The notes beneath the pieces were generated by a model, which worked only from the letters and a program-made list of their open reading frames with translations, was not told the DNA's origin and searched no databases. Below, piece after piece: positions 8,279-16,808 of a DNA stretch of 64,000 nucleotides. The stretch is from assembly GCA_023251515.1 (NCBI GenBank), contig JAHEYQ010000014.1:1-64000 (forward strand), given 5' to 3'. The position numbers were made by a program, and so were the translations under genes. Source of the DNA: Bacteroidales bacterium (GTDB taxonomy: Bacteria > Bacteroidota > Bacteroidia > Bacteroidales > JACABE01). Position 1 is the first letter of the stretch. Each line of letters starts with the position of its first letter.

Positions 8279-10585
8279 TTAATTTTTTTCTTTGGTTTTA
8301 ATCTGGTTGAAAGTATCATAAATTCGCGAATTCAACAAAGCTTTGCTATCTGACATTTCGATAGAAGATGCGTTTATAAAGATTTTTTTACCAGTTTCCA
8401 TATCAACTATCATATTGTAATACATGGTTTTATATGCCGGACGGAAAAAATATGGGAAGGTTAATGGCCAGGTTACCGGACTTAAAGCTGAATAAAGCAT
8501 ATATGAAAATACTCTGTTATCTATTTGATTTGCTTTTGCTGATATAATGCCAGTAAGATTCAGATATTTTGTGTTGTGTTCTTTAATAATAGTATTAATG
8601 TCTTGCGACAAAAATAATATTTTTTTTCCTTTAATATCCCAATTGTTGAATTCATCAGTCCAGTCGCTCAATAGCTGATGTTTAAGATATAATTCTGTTC
8701 CATTTGTCTTTAAATCGTTGGTTGAAATAATATCCATATTTAAATCTAGTTTATGCGCGTTTTCTTTAAGCAATGCCAAATACTCCAACTGACTTTTTTC
8801 TGTATCGAAAAACCGAAGCTCTTGTTGTTTTCTGAAATCGAATTTGATATAAAAAGGATTGTATAACAATATTTTATCTATACCCAATTGGAAGCCTCTT
8901 CTTTTATAATATCCATTATTAATTAATTTATCTTCATCTTCCTCTTCATTATCAGCTAATTCATCAATATTATCGCTTTCTTCTCCCTCTTCTTCATTTT
9001 CTTTTTTAATTTTTGCTTTTAAATCTTCATTGTTTTTAATTGCTTTTTTAAAATCATTTAAAAAGGCTTCATTGTCTATTAATCCTGCAAATATATAATT
9101 GTAAAATTCAGTTGTTTTCTGATTTTTTTTCTTTTTTTCGATGTTTCTTATTTTCGACGATTGTTTTTGTAAACTATCAGGTTTTTCTTCAGTTACATCA
9201 GGATTGATATAATTTTGTTGCTTGGTTTCAAAGTCTTTAATAGCAGCTTTGTTTTTAGCAACCAAGTCATTAAATAAATCATCTTTAATATCAGAAAGAT
9301 ATTTGTTATCAGGATACTTTTGTAGAGATTTAAAAGTATATCTTAATGCAATTGCATTTAATTCATTTTCTTTTATATTTCTGAAAAGCGAATTAACTGC
9401 ATGAATTTCGCCTTCTGTTTTTTTAACATTAGTAACCACGTCTCCAATGTTTCCTTGTTTTTTGTATTTTGATAAACCATATAAAGAGGCGGAAATTATT
9501 TGATCAAGAAATTGATTTTGAGGATATTCTTTTTTCATCAGCCATGCATTGTAAAACGATTGGGTAAAATTTTGTTCAATTACAAATAATCTCAAACATT
9601 CAAAACGGGCAATATCTCTTATGTTTTTAAAATTTTCATTTCCCATCGGATTGATTATTCTTGTTTTATTGTCAAGTTTTTCAATGCGTTCCTGCATTGC
9701 TTCCCTGCGTTTTTTTATGTTAGGATGTGTTGAGTTTTCATCATCATAATCATCGCGTGCTTTTATAGGATTTATTGCTTCCGGAAAATATTTGTCAGGG
9801 AAAAAGAACATCGAATCGCTTAAAAAGCTTTTGTCAAACGAAATTTCGTCAAAAGGTAAATAAGCATATTGCAATACGTCAAAAGTTTCAATAGCCTGAT
9901 TTAGATCGTAATTGGTTTTCATATAGAAATCATCAAATCCTTTTTCGTCCGATTCGGTTTCCATTTCTCTCGAACGGAAATGGGTTTTGTATAGCCAGTC
10001 TTTTGAAGTATTCGACCTTAAAACTGAGTTATTGTTTGCCAGCTTTTCTTTTTCCAGAAAGAGATCAATATTGTGTTTTTTAATAAAATGTATCAGCTCA
10101 TGCGATAGAATATAAGCAAGTTGCGATTCGCTGCCACATTGGGCTATTAATCCCAAATTTACAAATAATATGCCTTTATCAGTAGCCGAAGCATTTACTG
10201 TAGGCGTTTTTAAGATATATAATCTGATGTTTTTGCGTAATTCGGGTTCGTTTATAAGTATCTTATCCAGAATTTTTTCAATGTATTCGTTAAGTTCGGT
10301 ATTATACAATACGATGCCACTCGTTAAAATCTGATTTAGATAATAATTGCTTTCCTGCAAAAATTTGTCTTTTGCCAATCTTTCTTTTCGTGTACTTTTT
10401 TCAGTATTCTGATTTTGCTTTTCTTTATTATAGGCTTCAGTAAATAAATTGCATAAATCGTCGGGGATAATGCCCCTGGGTTTAATGGATATGTAATTGT
10501 CTTTTAAACTTTTGTTTTGCGAAAAAGTTTGTGCAATCCCTTGCAATGCGAAAAGCAATAAACAGGCTGTAAGTAATTTTCTCAT
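8279..10585 (-). CDS. Secreted M48 family metallopeptidase
   Basis: A 768-residue protein with a signal peptide (MRKLLTACLLLFALQGIAQ). The peptidase core lies at roughly residues 100-300: HELIH (HExxH zinc motif) in YILSHELIHFIKKH, and a downstream ETESDEKGFDDF that would supply the third zinc ligand. The C-terminal half is a long tail with an acidic low-complexity stretch (EEEGEESDNIDELADNEEEDED) and no recognised domain. It probably acts in the periplasm on misfolded or envelope proteins. First gene of an operon with a beta-barrel protein and an AlkD-like protein; a full promoter lies upstream. Confidence 0.83.
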   Translation of the reverse strand: MRKLLTACLLLFALQGIAQTFSQNKSLKDNYISIKPRGIIPDDLCNLFTEAYNKEKQNQNTEKSTRKERLAKDKFLQESNYYLNQILTSGIVLYNTELNEYIEKILDKILINEPELRKNIRLYILKTPTVNASATDKGILFVNLGLIAQCGSESQLAYILSHELIHFIKKHNIDLFLEKEKLANNNSVLRSNTSKDWLYKTHFRSREMETESDEKGFDDFYMKTNYDLNQAIETFDVLQYAYLPFDEISFDKSFLSDSMFFFPDKYFPEAINPIKARDDYDDENSTHPNIKKRREAMQERIEKLDNKTRIINPMGNENFKNIRDIARFECLRLFVIEQNFTQSFYNAWLMKKEYPQNQFLDQIISASLYGLSKYKKQGNIGDVVTNVKKTEGEIHAVNSLFRNIKENELNAIALRYTFKSLQKYPDNKYLSDIKDDLFNDLVAKNKAAIKDFETKQQNYINPDVTEEKPDSLQKQSSKIRNIEKKKKNQKTTEFYNYIFAGLIDNEAFLNDFKKAIKNNEDLKAKIKKENEEEGEESDNIDELADNEEEDEDKLINNGYYKRRGFQLGIDKILLYNPFYIKFDFRKQQELRFFDTEKSQLEYLALLKENAHKLDLNMDIISTNDLKTNGTELYLKHQLLSDWTDEFNNWDIKGKKILFLSQDINTIIKEHNTKYLNLTGIISAKANQIDNRVFSYMLYSALSPVTWPLTFPYFFRPAYKTMYYNMIVDMETGKKIFINASSIEMSDSKALLNSRIYDTFNQIKTKEKN

Positions 10586-10617
10586 CTTTTAAATATTGAT
10601 TTTTAAATATAGTTTTG

Positions 10618-10648
10618 CAAACATACAATTATTAATGATATTGGCAAA
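10618..10648 (-). promoter_or_regulatory. Bacteroidota-type promoter for the M48 peptidase operon
   Basis: On the minus strand: TTTG (10648-10645), a 19-nt spacer and TATGTTTG (10625-10618), about 33 nt before the start codon. Both boxes and the spacer match the Bacteroidota consensus. Confidence 0.75.
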
Positions 10649-10856
10649 TACCTGATTGTAAAAATTTTTAAATTTTATGTAAATTGCTTTGATTATTTTT
10701 TTAGGTTTTATTGATATGAGATTTATTATACATTTTTGTGAATGCATTAAACCATGGCTTAATTTTCTTATCTATAAATATACTTAGTTTAGCAATTTAT
10801 TTCTATTTACGTTGTCATAACTTTTGTTTATAATTATTTATTAATTAAAAAGGAAA

Positions 10857-11612
10857 ATGAAATCAAAACATAATATCCTGTTTGTTATTATTTTAATTAT
10901 TATTTTTTCGAGTTGCGAAAAAGATAATATGTTTAATAAAAAAACTTACGATAGCCCGGTTGCTGTTTATAATTTTCCAGATAATAAACTTTGGAAACAT
11001 AGGGTAAATACTGCCTCAGAAGCAATTGAAGCTTTGAGAAATTTTGAAGGTATTGAGTTAGATGTGTTTTATATCAGTGAATTAAATCAATTTCAAACCG
11101 GACATGATTATCCATCTGGAATCAATCTGGAAGATTATCTGGATAGTATTCCAAATAGTGATAAATACTATTATTGGATTGATTTTAAAAATCTTAATGA
11201 GTTAAATGCACAGACTTCGGTTACAAAAATGGAGAAAATTTTAAGCAAATACCATTTGTCTGATAAGCTTATAGTTGAGAACAGTAATCCAGATTTACTT
11301 GCTTTCTTTAAAGTCTCAGGAATATTCACAAGTTTGTGGATAAGTGATGTTTCAGATGTTTTGATTACTTCTTATGCTGAAAATGAACTTTATGAAGAGT
11401 TAGAAGTAATTTTGTCGAAACATAAGTTTAATGCAATTTCCGCACATTATAATATGGTTCCATTTATGGAGAAATATTTAAAAAATTACAATTGCCATAT
11501 TTGGACCAATGGTTTAATTTCTGAAACAGATAAGCAAAAAATCAGGACTTTTGCATCAAAGAGCAATATCAAAGTAATATTGGTTGATTATAATGAAAAC
11601 TTTATGAAGTAG
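10857..11612 (+). CDS. Degenerate GDPD-like lipoprotein
   Basis: A 251-residue lipoprotein: hydrophobic N-terminus then SSC lipobox (IIFSSCEKDN). The segment HRVNTASEAIEALRNF, followed by GIELDVF and FQTGHD, resembles the glycerophosphodiester phosphodiesterase pattern of HRG, ENT, ElDV and HD. It keeps both His and the E-x-D pair but lacks the Gly of HRG and the Glu of ENT. Later parts (YYWIDFKNL, KLIVENSN, IWTNG) fit a PI-PLC-like barrel. It may be a divergent phosphodiesterase or a non-enzymatic relative. The start follows an AAGGA ribosome site. The end overlaps the convergent GH3 gene by 11 bp. Confidence 0.65.
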   Translation: MKSKHNILFVIILIIIFSSCEKDNMFNKKTYDSPVAVYNFPDNKLWKHRVNTASEAIEALRNFEGIELDVFYISELNQFQTGHDYPSGINLEDYLDSIPNSDKYYYWIDFKNLNELNAQTSVTKMEKILSKYHLSDKLIVENSNPDLLAFFKVSGIFTSLWISDVSDVLITSYAENELYEELEVILSKHKFNAISAHYNMVPFMEKYLKNYNCHIWTNGLISETDKQKIRTFASKSNIKVILVDYNENFMK

Positions 11613-13122
11613 TTCTTTTTAGCATCTCCAGAATTTCTTCCACATAATTGCGGTCGTTTGATAATCTGGGAACTTTGTTTTGTCCGCCAAGTTTTCCTTT
11701 CGATTTTAGCCAGTTGTAAAAAGTATCTTTCGGAACCGATTTTACCAAAGGCATTTTCAGCATCAAATTATGATAGCGTTTGGCTTCATAATCCGAGTTT
11801 AATGATTTTAATGCATTATCAAGGATTTCTGTAAAGTATTCTATGCTTTCAGGCTCTTTTGTAAATTCAATCAGCCATTCATGTGACGCATTTTTGCCTT
11901 CTTCCAGATAAACCGGAGCAGCTGTAAATTCTGCAATTTCAGCATTTGCTTTTTCGCAGGCGATAGCAAGTGCATTTATAGCATTATCCACTATCAGTTC
12001 TTCTCCAAATGCATTGATGTAATTTTTGGTTCTTCCCGTAATTTTTATCCTGTAAGGATTTAAAGATGTGAATTTTACAGTATCACCAATTAAGTAACGC
12101 CACAAACCTCCGTTAGTGCTAATTATCATAGCATAATTTACATTCAGGCTTACTTGATCCAACGATAGAGTTGTTGGATTTTCATCAGTTAAAAATTCAA
12201 GTGGGAGAAATTCGTAATAGATTCCATAATCGAGCATTAATAGTAATTCATCTGAATTGGGTTTGTCTTGTATTCCGAAAAAACCTTCTGTAGCATTATA
12301 AGTTTCCAGATAATTCATTTTTGCCGATGGAATTAACTGTTTAAACTGCTCACGATAAGGAGTAAAACTTACGCCGCCATGAAAATAAACTTCCAGATTT
12401 TCCCATACTTCGCTGATATTTTTTTTGCCGGTAATATCGAGTATTTTTTTAAGCAATAGCAAAGTCCATGAAGGAACACCTGATAAATTTGTTACATCAT
12501 GATCGATAGTTGCCCATGCTATTTTTTCAATTTTACTTTCCCATTCATCCATGAGTGCAATTGTACGGTTTGGAACCCTGTGAAATTCAGCCCAAAAAGG
12601 AAGGTTTTGGATAATAATAGCAGATAAATCACCATAATAGGCTTCATTATTTACTTCGCTTATTTTATGACTTCCACCCAATGCCAAACCTCTACCATCA
12701 AATAAACAGGTGTCAGGATAGTTATTGCAATATATCGACAGCATATCTTTGCCGCCTTTAAAATGACATTCTTCTAAAGATTCTTCTGTAACAGGAATAA
12801 ATTTACTTTTATCAGATGTTGTACCAGAAGATTTTGCAAACCATTTTACATCAGAATTCCATAGCAGATTTTGTTCTCCCAGCATTAACCTGTCTATGTA
12901 TGGTTTAAGTGAATTATAATCATTTATTGGAACTCGCTCTTTAAATTGTTCTGGTTTTGTTATTGATTTAAAATCAAATTTCATCCCATATTCTGTATCT
13001 CCGGCTGCATAAATAAGTTTTCGAAACCACTCATTTTGTACATCATGTGGGTATTTTTTAAATAACTCTATCTGATGTATTCGTTTCTTTATCAACCAAG
13101 ATAATACAGTGTTTATAAGCAT
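11602..13122 (-). CDS. GH3 family acyl-adenylating protein
   Basis: A 506-residue member of the GH3 family in the adenylate-forming (ANL) superfamily, named after plant enzymes that conjugate amino acids to acyl hormones. The ATP-binding motif AKSSGTTSDKSKFIPVT is visible near residue 95; ETYNATEGFFGIQD and GGLWRYLIGDTVKF follow, and GRTKNYINAFGEELIV is the adenylation hinge region. The bacterial substrate is unknown; an acyl-acid ligase role is inferred. The 3' end overlaps the convergent GDPD-like gene. Confidence 0.88.
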   Translation of the reverse strand: MLINTVLSWLIKKRIHQIELFKKYPHDVQNEWFRKLIYAAGDTEYGMKFDFKSITKPEQFKERVPINDYNSLKPYIDRLMLGEQNLLWNSDVKWFAKSSGTTSDKSKFIPVTEESLEECHFKGGKDMLSIYCNNYPDTCLFDGRGLALGGSHKISEVNNEAYYGDLSAIIIQNLPFWAEFHRVPNRTIALMDEWESKIEKIAWATIDHDVTNLSGVPSWTLLLLKKILDITGKKNISEVWENLEVYFHGGVSFTPYREQFKQLIPSAKMNYLETYNATEGFFGIQDKPNSDELLLMLDYGIYYEFLPLEFLTDENPTTLSLDQVSLNVNYAMIISTNGGLWRYLIGDTVKFTSLNPYRIKITGRTKNYINAFGEELIVDNAINALAIACEKANAEIAEFTAAPVYLEEGKNASHEWLIEFTKEPESIEYFTEILDNALKSLNSDYEAKRYHNLMLKMPLVKSVPKDTFYNWLKSKGKLGGQNKVPRLSNDRNYVEEILEMLKRTTS

Positions 13123-13218
13123 AATCTGTAAATTTTTATTTTTAAACTACAAACCTACAACTTATTTCCTTAAAATAAAAGCATTTTTTTAAATAGCCAT
13201 ACTTTTTGCATTTTAAAA

Positions 13219-14286
13219 TTAGTCAACAATCCCCATTAAATGCAACACAATTCTCGGATTTTCAGGATCATTTGTAATAATGGTAACTGTTTCATGTATA
13301 GTGCCTTTTAATTGACGTGTGTCCATTGTGATTTCAATAGGCGAGTCGCGATCGAAACGTATTTTTTCAGGATAATTTACTGAAATACAGTCGCTACTTT
13401 TGTCAACTTTGCGAATTAAAAGTTGGGTTTTCCCTTTATTTTTGATGTTGAATACTGCTTTTACAGAATTTCCGCGTTTCACAAATTTAAAATCATAATT
13501 GGTGTTAATCAGATATGCTTTGGGTGCAAGTTTAAGTTTTTCAGGTTTTACTTTCGAAAAATCTTCATAAATATCTGATGATAAATATAGTTGAAAGTTT
13601 TCTTCTTCACCTGTTTTTATGTAAATAGTATCTTTGGTCTTCCCGAATGCACCTCTGATTGTTGCATCATAGATTACAATAATTTTGCCTTTTGCTTTAG
13701 GCGCAATATCATTACTTACGATAATTACTTTTGCAAAAGGCGGATTTAATTCAGAATTTTCAATCGTTACTGTTTTACCGGAGTTATTAATAAAGAAAAG
13801 TGAATCGGTTTTTTTCTGATTACTCTTAATATCTCCGAAATTAATAGTATTTTTTTCGAACAACAAATCTCCGATTTTTATTGAGTATTTATCTGAAATT
13901 GTGAGTTGTCTGGGTATAACTTCAGCCCCAAAGTTGAGCTTAATTTCTTTTGTATTTGCTTCATTTGTAATAATCTGAATTTTCTGATTAAAAGCTCCGA
14001 GTCTTTTTCCATTATAGGTAAAAATAATATTTCCTTGTTTACCTGGCGCAATTTGCTGGTTTTTATCCCAGTTTGATGCAGTTACATCTTCATAACAAAT
14101 AACAGATTTAATACAAATATTTGATTTCCCTTTATTTATATAGCTAAAAGAAACTTTTATGGGAAAAGCATTTTCTTCAATTTGTCCCAGATATTGTGAT
14201 TTGCTTTTGAAAAACAATTTGCTTTCCTGTGAAAAACAATAGTTTGTAATGGATATTATTGTAAAAAGTAAAAATAGTTTTTTCAT
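13219..14286 (-). CDS. Secreted DUF1573-type protein with repeated Ig-like domains
   Basis: A 355-residue exported protein. The ATG at 14286 (MKKLFLLFTIISITNYCFSQ) gives a clean signal peptide, so the nine upstream in-frame residues are not used. Repeats with the DUF1573/ASPM-SPD-2-Hydin-like pattern are visible: FSYINKGKSNICIKSV near residue 45, LFFINNSGKTVTIENSE mid-protein, and FNIKNKGKTQLLIRKV with IITNDPENPRIVLHLMG at the end. Such beta-sandwich modules are common in exported Bacteroidota proteins of unknown role. It follows the terminator of the hydG operon, so it is probably separately transcribed. Confidence 0.78.
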   Translation of the reverse strand: MKKLFLLFTIISITNYCFSQESKLFFKSKSQYLGQIEENAFPIKVSFSYINKGKSNICIKSVICYEDVTASNWDKNQQIAPGKQGNIIFTYNGKRLGAFNQKIQIITNEANTKEIKLNFGAEVIPRQLTISDKYSIKIGDLLFEKNTINFGDIKSNQKKTDSLFFINNSGKTVTIENSELNPPFAKVIIVSNDIAPKAKGKIIVIYDATIRGAFGKTKDTIYIKTGEEENFQLYLSSDIYEDFSKVKPEKLKLAPKAYLINTNYDFKFVKRGNSVKAVFNIKNKGKTQLLIRKVDKSSDCISVNYPEKIRFDRDSPIEITMDTRQLKGTIHETVTIITNDPENPRIVLHLMGIVD

Positions 14287-14300
14287 ACTCGGTTTTTCAG

Positions 14301-14339
14301 AAAAGAAAACCACAAAACTACTCTAATTTTGTGGTTTTC
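14301..14339 (-). terminator. Terminator of the hydG-TM1266 operon
   Basis: A 13-bp perfect stem (GAAAACCACAAAA with TTTTGTGGTTTTC) and a 9-nt loop, then TTTTC on the minus strand, 26 nt after the stop of the last TM1266-type gene. Confidence 0.85.
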
Positions 14340-14364
14340 AGATATAATAATTGGTTAAAAAATG

Positions 14365-14616
14365 TTAGAAAGTCATTTTTCTAACTTTCAGATTCTCAAT
14401 TTTTAAGAGTTCGTTTTCTAGCTTATCCATTTCGTCAGTATTACCTGTAAGCTCTAATAATATAATGCCTTCGGAGTTGCATTTGTCATTACTCACTTCA
14501 TGTAAGCCCAAACGGGTTTTAATTGAACAGCCAAATTTAGTTAATAAATTCTGCACGCTAACTGCTTCAGTTGCATTGTCAGTAACAGCGATTCCTAAAA
14601 TTCTTATTTCTTTCAT
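14365..14616 (-). CDS. TM1266-family iron-only hydrogenase system regulator (copy B)
   Basis: An 83-residue protein of the TM1266 family, small ACT-like proteins often encoded with [FeFe]-hydrogenase maturation genes and thought to be regulatory. Visible hallmarks: an N-terminal strand RILGIAVTD, the signature TRLGLHEVSNDKCNSEGIILLEL and a final LENELLKIENLKVRKMTF. It shares this pattern with copy A, 13 bp upstream. Third gene after hydG, just before a terminator. Ligand and target are unknown. Confidence 0.82.
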   Translation of the reverse strand: MKEIRILGIAVTDNATEAVSVQNLLTKFGCSIKTRLGLHEVSNDKCNSEGIILLELTGNTDEMDKLENELLKIENLKVRKMTF

Positions 14617-14629
14617 TTTCTGATATTTA

Positions 14630-14887
14630 TTAATATTGAAAACTCATTTTTTGTACTTCTAATCCTCCAATTATTTTCAGATCGTTTTCGAGCAAATCGA
14701 AATCATCGGATTTTCCGCTTAATTGAAGAATTATCATTCCAACTCTGCTGCATATATCTTCAGATACTTCATGAAATCCCAAACGAGATTTTATTATATT
14801 TGAATGTTTGCTTAGTGTTTGTTGAGTTCTACCGGCTTCTTTTATTCTGTCGGTAATCATCAAACCTAAAATTCTCATTTCTTTCAT
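14630..14887 (-). CDS. TM1266-family iron-only hydrogenase system regulator (copy A)
   Basis: An 85-residue TM1266-type protein. The ATG at 14887 starts MKEMRILGLMITD, matching copy B; the two upstream residues would need a TTG start. The signature SRLGFHEVSEDICSRVGMIILQL is present. The shared pattern with copy B points to tandem duplication followed by divergence. It lies 18 bp after hydG, in the same operon. Confidence 0.82.
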   Translation of the reverse strand: MKEMRILGLMITDRIKEAGRTQQTLSKHSNIIKSRLGFHEVSEDICSRVGMIILQLSGKSDDFDLLENDLKIIGGLEVQKMSFQY

Positions 14888-14905
14888 AAACAATTAAATA
14901 TTAGA

Positions 14906-16333
14906 TTAAAAATAAAGATCCCTCACTCCGTTTTTTATTTTTTCCACACGATTTCTTACTTCAGATTTTGTAGTTTCATTATCAAGAGTTTCAATGTTTT
15001 TCTCAATAACCAACCAGCCTTTGTGAGCAGTATCGTTTGGTGCATAGTCACTTATATATTCTGCTAATGTTAGAATTGCATTTGGTGTACAATATCTTTT
15101 AATAAATCCGGGTACCGAAAATTCCATAAAATGTTCACCTGTACGACCTAATCTATAACAAGCGGTGCAAAACGACGGCAAATAGTCTTTGTCGAGCAAA
15201 TCATCAATAATTTCATTTAATGACCTGTTGTCGTTTATTACAAATTGTTCGCGGTTTAAATCCTGATTTTCATTTTTTGAGGCTGCATAACTTCCTAATT
15301 CTAATTTAGTTCCGCCATCAATTTGTGAAACCCCAAAACTAATTACTTCATCTCTTATAGCTGCACTTTCGCGTGCAGTTAGAATCATTCCTGTATAAGG
15401 GACTGCTAATCTTAATATTGCAACTAGTTTTACAAAATCCTCATTGCTAACAATATATTTGTCATCAATATCCAAAGATGATGCACTTTGAATTCTTGGG
15501 AATGAAATGGTATGCGGACCAACGTTATAGCATGCTTCCAAATGATTTGTATGACGAACAAGTCCTAAAACTTCAAATCGCCAATCGTACAAACCGAATA
15601 AAGCACCAATACCAACATCATCAAGCCCAGCTTCCTGTGCTCTGTCTAATGAAGTCAGCCTGTATTCATAATCCATTTTTTTTCCGCCAATATGGTATGT
15701 TTTATAAGCTTCCGGATGATAAGTTTCCTGAAATACCTGATAGGTACCAACACCTGCATCTTTTACAGTTCTGAAACCATCAATATCTAAAGGTGCAGCA
15801 TTTATGTTTACACGTCTTATTTCACCATTTCCTTTTTTTACTCCATATACTACTTCAACTGTATGCGCAATATATTCAGGTGAATAAGCCGGATGTTCTC
15901 CATAAACTAAGATCAGTCTTTTTTGTCCGTTATCTTCCAGTGCTTCAACTTCTTCAATTAATTCTTGGTCAGATAATGTTTTTCTGATTGCTGCCTTGTT
16001 TTCTGTTCTGAATCCACAATACTTGCAGTTGTTTGTACACTTGTTGCCAACATATAATGGAGCAAAAAGGACAATTCGATTTCCATATACATTCTTTTTT
16101 AATGTTCTGGCACCTTCTTTTATTTCGTTAATAAGTTCAGGGTCAGTAGTGTTAATCAGCACTGCTGTTTCTTGAAGCGTTAATCTTTGTTTATTTAATG
16201 ATTTGGAAATTACTTCTCTTACTCTTTCTTTGGTCGATATGGTATTATTGATTAAATTCCAGATTTCATCAGAGTCGATAAAAGGTTTCATTCTCTGATC
16301 TTTAATACTGCATATTTCTGGTGTAAATTTCAT
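14906..16333 (-). CDS. hydG: [FeFe]-hydrogenase maturase HydG (radical SAM tyrosine lyase)
   Basis: HydG splits tyrosine to supply CO and cyanide for the hydrogenase H-cluster. The 475-residue length is typical. The radical SAM cluster motif CTNNCKYCGF is near residue 95. The second-cluster motif, CTACYRLGRTGEHFMEF with a third Cys 22 residues on in KRYC, separates HydG from ThiH. The frame extends four residues upstream through a TTG; the ATG at 16333 (MKFTPEICSI) is the better start. A TAATTTTG box lies at 16366-16373 on the minus strand. Two TM1266-type genes follow. hydE, hydF and hydrogenase structural genes are not in the window. Confidence 0.95.
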   Translation of the reverse strand: MKFTPEICSIKDQRMKPFIDSDEIWNLINNTISTKERVREVISKSLNKQRLTLQETAVLINTTDPELINEIKEGARTLKKNVYGNRIVLFAPLYVGNKCTNNCKYCGFRTENKAAIRKTLSDQELIEEVEALEDNGQKRLILVYGEHPAYSPEYIAHTVEVVYGVKKGNGEIRRVNINAAPLDIDGFRTVKDAGVGTYQVFQETYHPEAYKTYHIGGKKMDYEYRLTSLDRAQEAGLDDVGIGALFGLYDWRFEVLGLVRHTNHLEACYNVGPHTISFPRIQSASSLDIDDKYIVSNEDFVKLVAILRLAVPYTGMILTARESAAIRDEVISFGVSQIDGGTKLELGSYAASKNENQDLNREQFVINDNRSLNEIIDDLLDKDYLPSFCTACYRLGRTGEHFMEFSVPGFIKRYCTPNAILTLAEYISDYAPNDTAHKGWLVIEKNIETLDNETTKSEVRNRVEKIKNGVRDLYF

Positions 16334-16433
16334 TTTATCAAGCAATTTTTATTATTAATAAAAGGCAAAATTACTCAATAAAATTTATAAAAAGATATAA
16401 AAACAGAAATTATTTTGGTATTGGTTTACCAAA

Positions 16434-16469
16434 AAAGAAAAAGGTCAGTAACTGTTGTTACGGACCTTT
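16434..16469 (-). terminator. Terminator of tRNA-Lys
   Basis: On the minus strand AAAGGTC pairs with GACCTTT and an inner GTAAC with GTTAC across one mismatch; a run of T (TTTTTCTTTTTT) follows immediately downstream of the tRNA. Confidence 0.8.
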
Positions 16470-16470
16470 G

Positions 16471-16543
16471 TGATCATGCTGGGATTCGAACCCAGGACCC
16501 CATCCTTAAAAGGGATGTGCTCTACCTGCTGAGCTACATAATC
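16471..16543 (-). tRNA. tRNA-Lys(TTT)
   Basis: A 73-nt cloverleaf on the minus strand: acceptor GATTATG/CATGATC plus discriminator A, D-arm AGCTCAGCAGGTAGAGC, anticodon stem CATCC/GGATG around loop CTTTTAA (anticodon TTT), and T-arm with GGTTCGAATCC. CCA is not encoded. Promoter and terminator flank it. Confidence 0.95.
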
Positions 16544-16562
16544 GTTGTTCTGAATGAGGGTG

Positions 16563-16593
16563 CAAAATTAGTATTTATTTTTGAAATAGCAAA
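16563..16593 (-). promoter_or_regulatory. Bacteroidota-type promoter of tRNA-Lys
   Basis: On the minus strand TTTG (16593-16590), 19-nt spacer, TAATTTTG (16570-16563), then GCACCC. A full consensus match, 20 nt before the mature tRNA 5' end. Confidence 0.85.
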
Positions 16594-16757
16594 ATGTTTT
16601 TTGTAAAAAACTGTAATATTTTTTATCAATTTTAATAATTGATTGATTCTGATAAAAATATACATGCGATAAAATTTTTTTTTTGTTTTTTTGAGATTAT
16701 TAATAAAAAATATAGTACATTTATCAAGTATTTAATCTTAATCAAAAATTATAGACT

Positions 16758-16793
16758 AATTAATTAATCTGTTGAAAAACAGATTGATTAATT
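16758..16793 (+). promoter_or_regulatory. Strong 5'-leader hairpin with GAAA loop upstream of the SDR gene
   Basis: Bases 16758-16773 pair with 16778-16793 over 16 bp with a single G-T pair, closed by the tetraloop GAAA (GNRA class). It ends 15 nt before the SDR start codon. No convincing T-run follows and no plus-strand gene lies just upstream, so a terminator role is unlikely. Function unknown. Confidence 0.7.
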
Positions 16794-16808
16794 TTCAAAA
16801 TAAAATAA

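Noticed and set aside
16415..16606. 63-codon plus-strand frame across tRNA-Lys
   Set aside because: It is the antisense of the tRNA (GIRTQDPILKRDVLYLLS) and its terminator, with no coding support.
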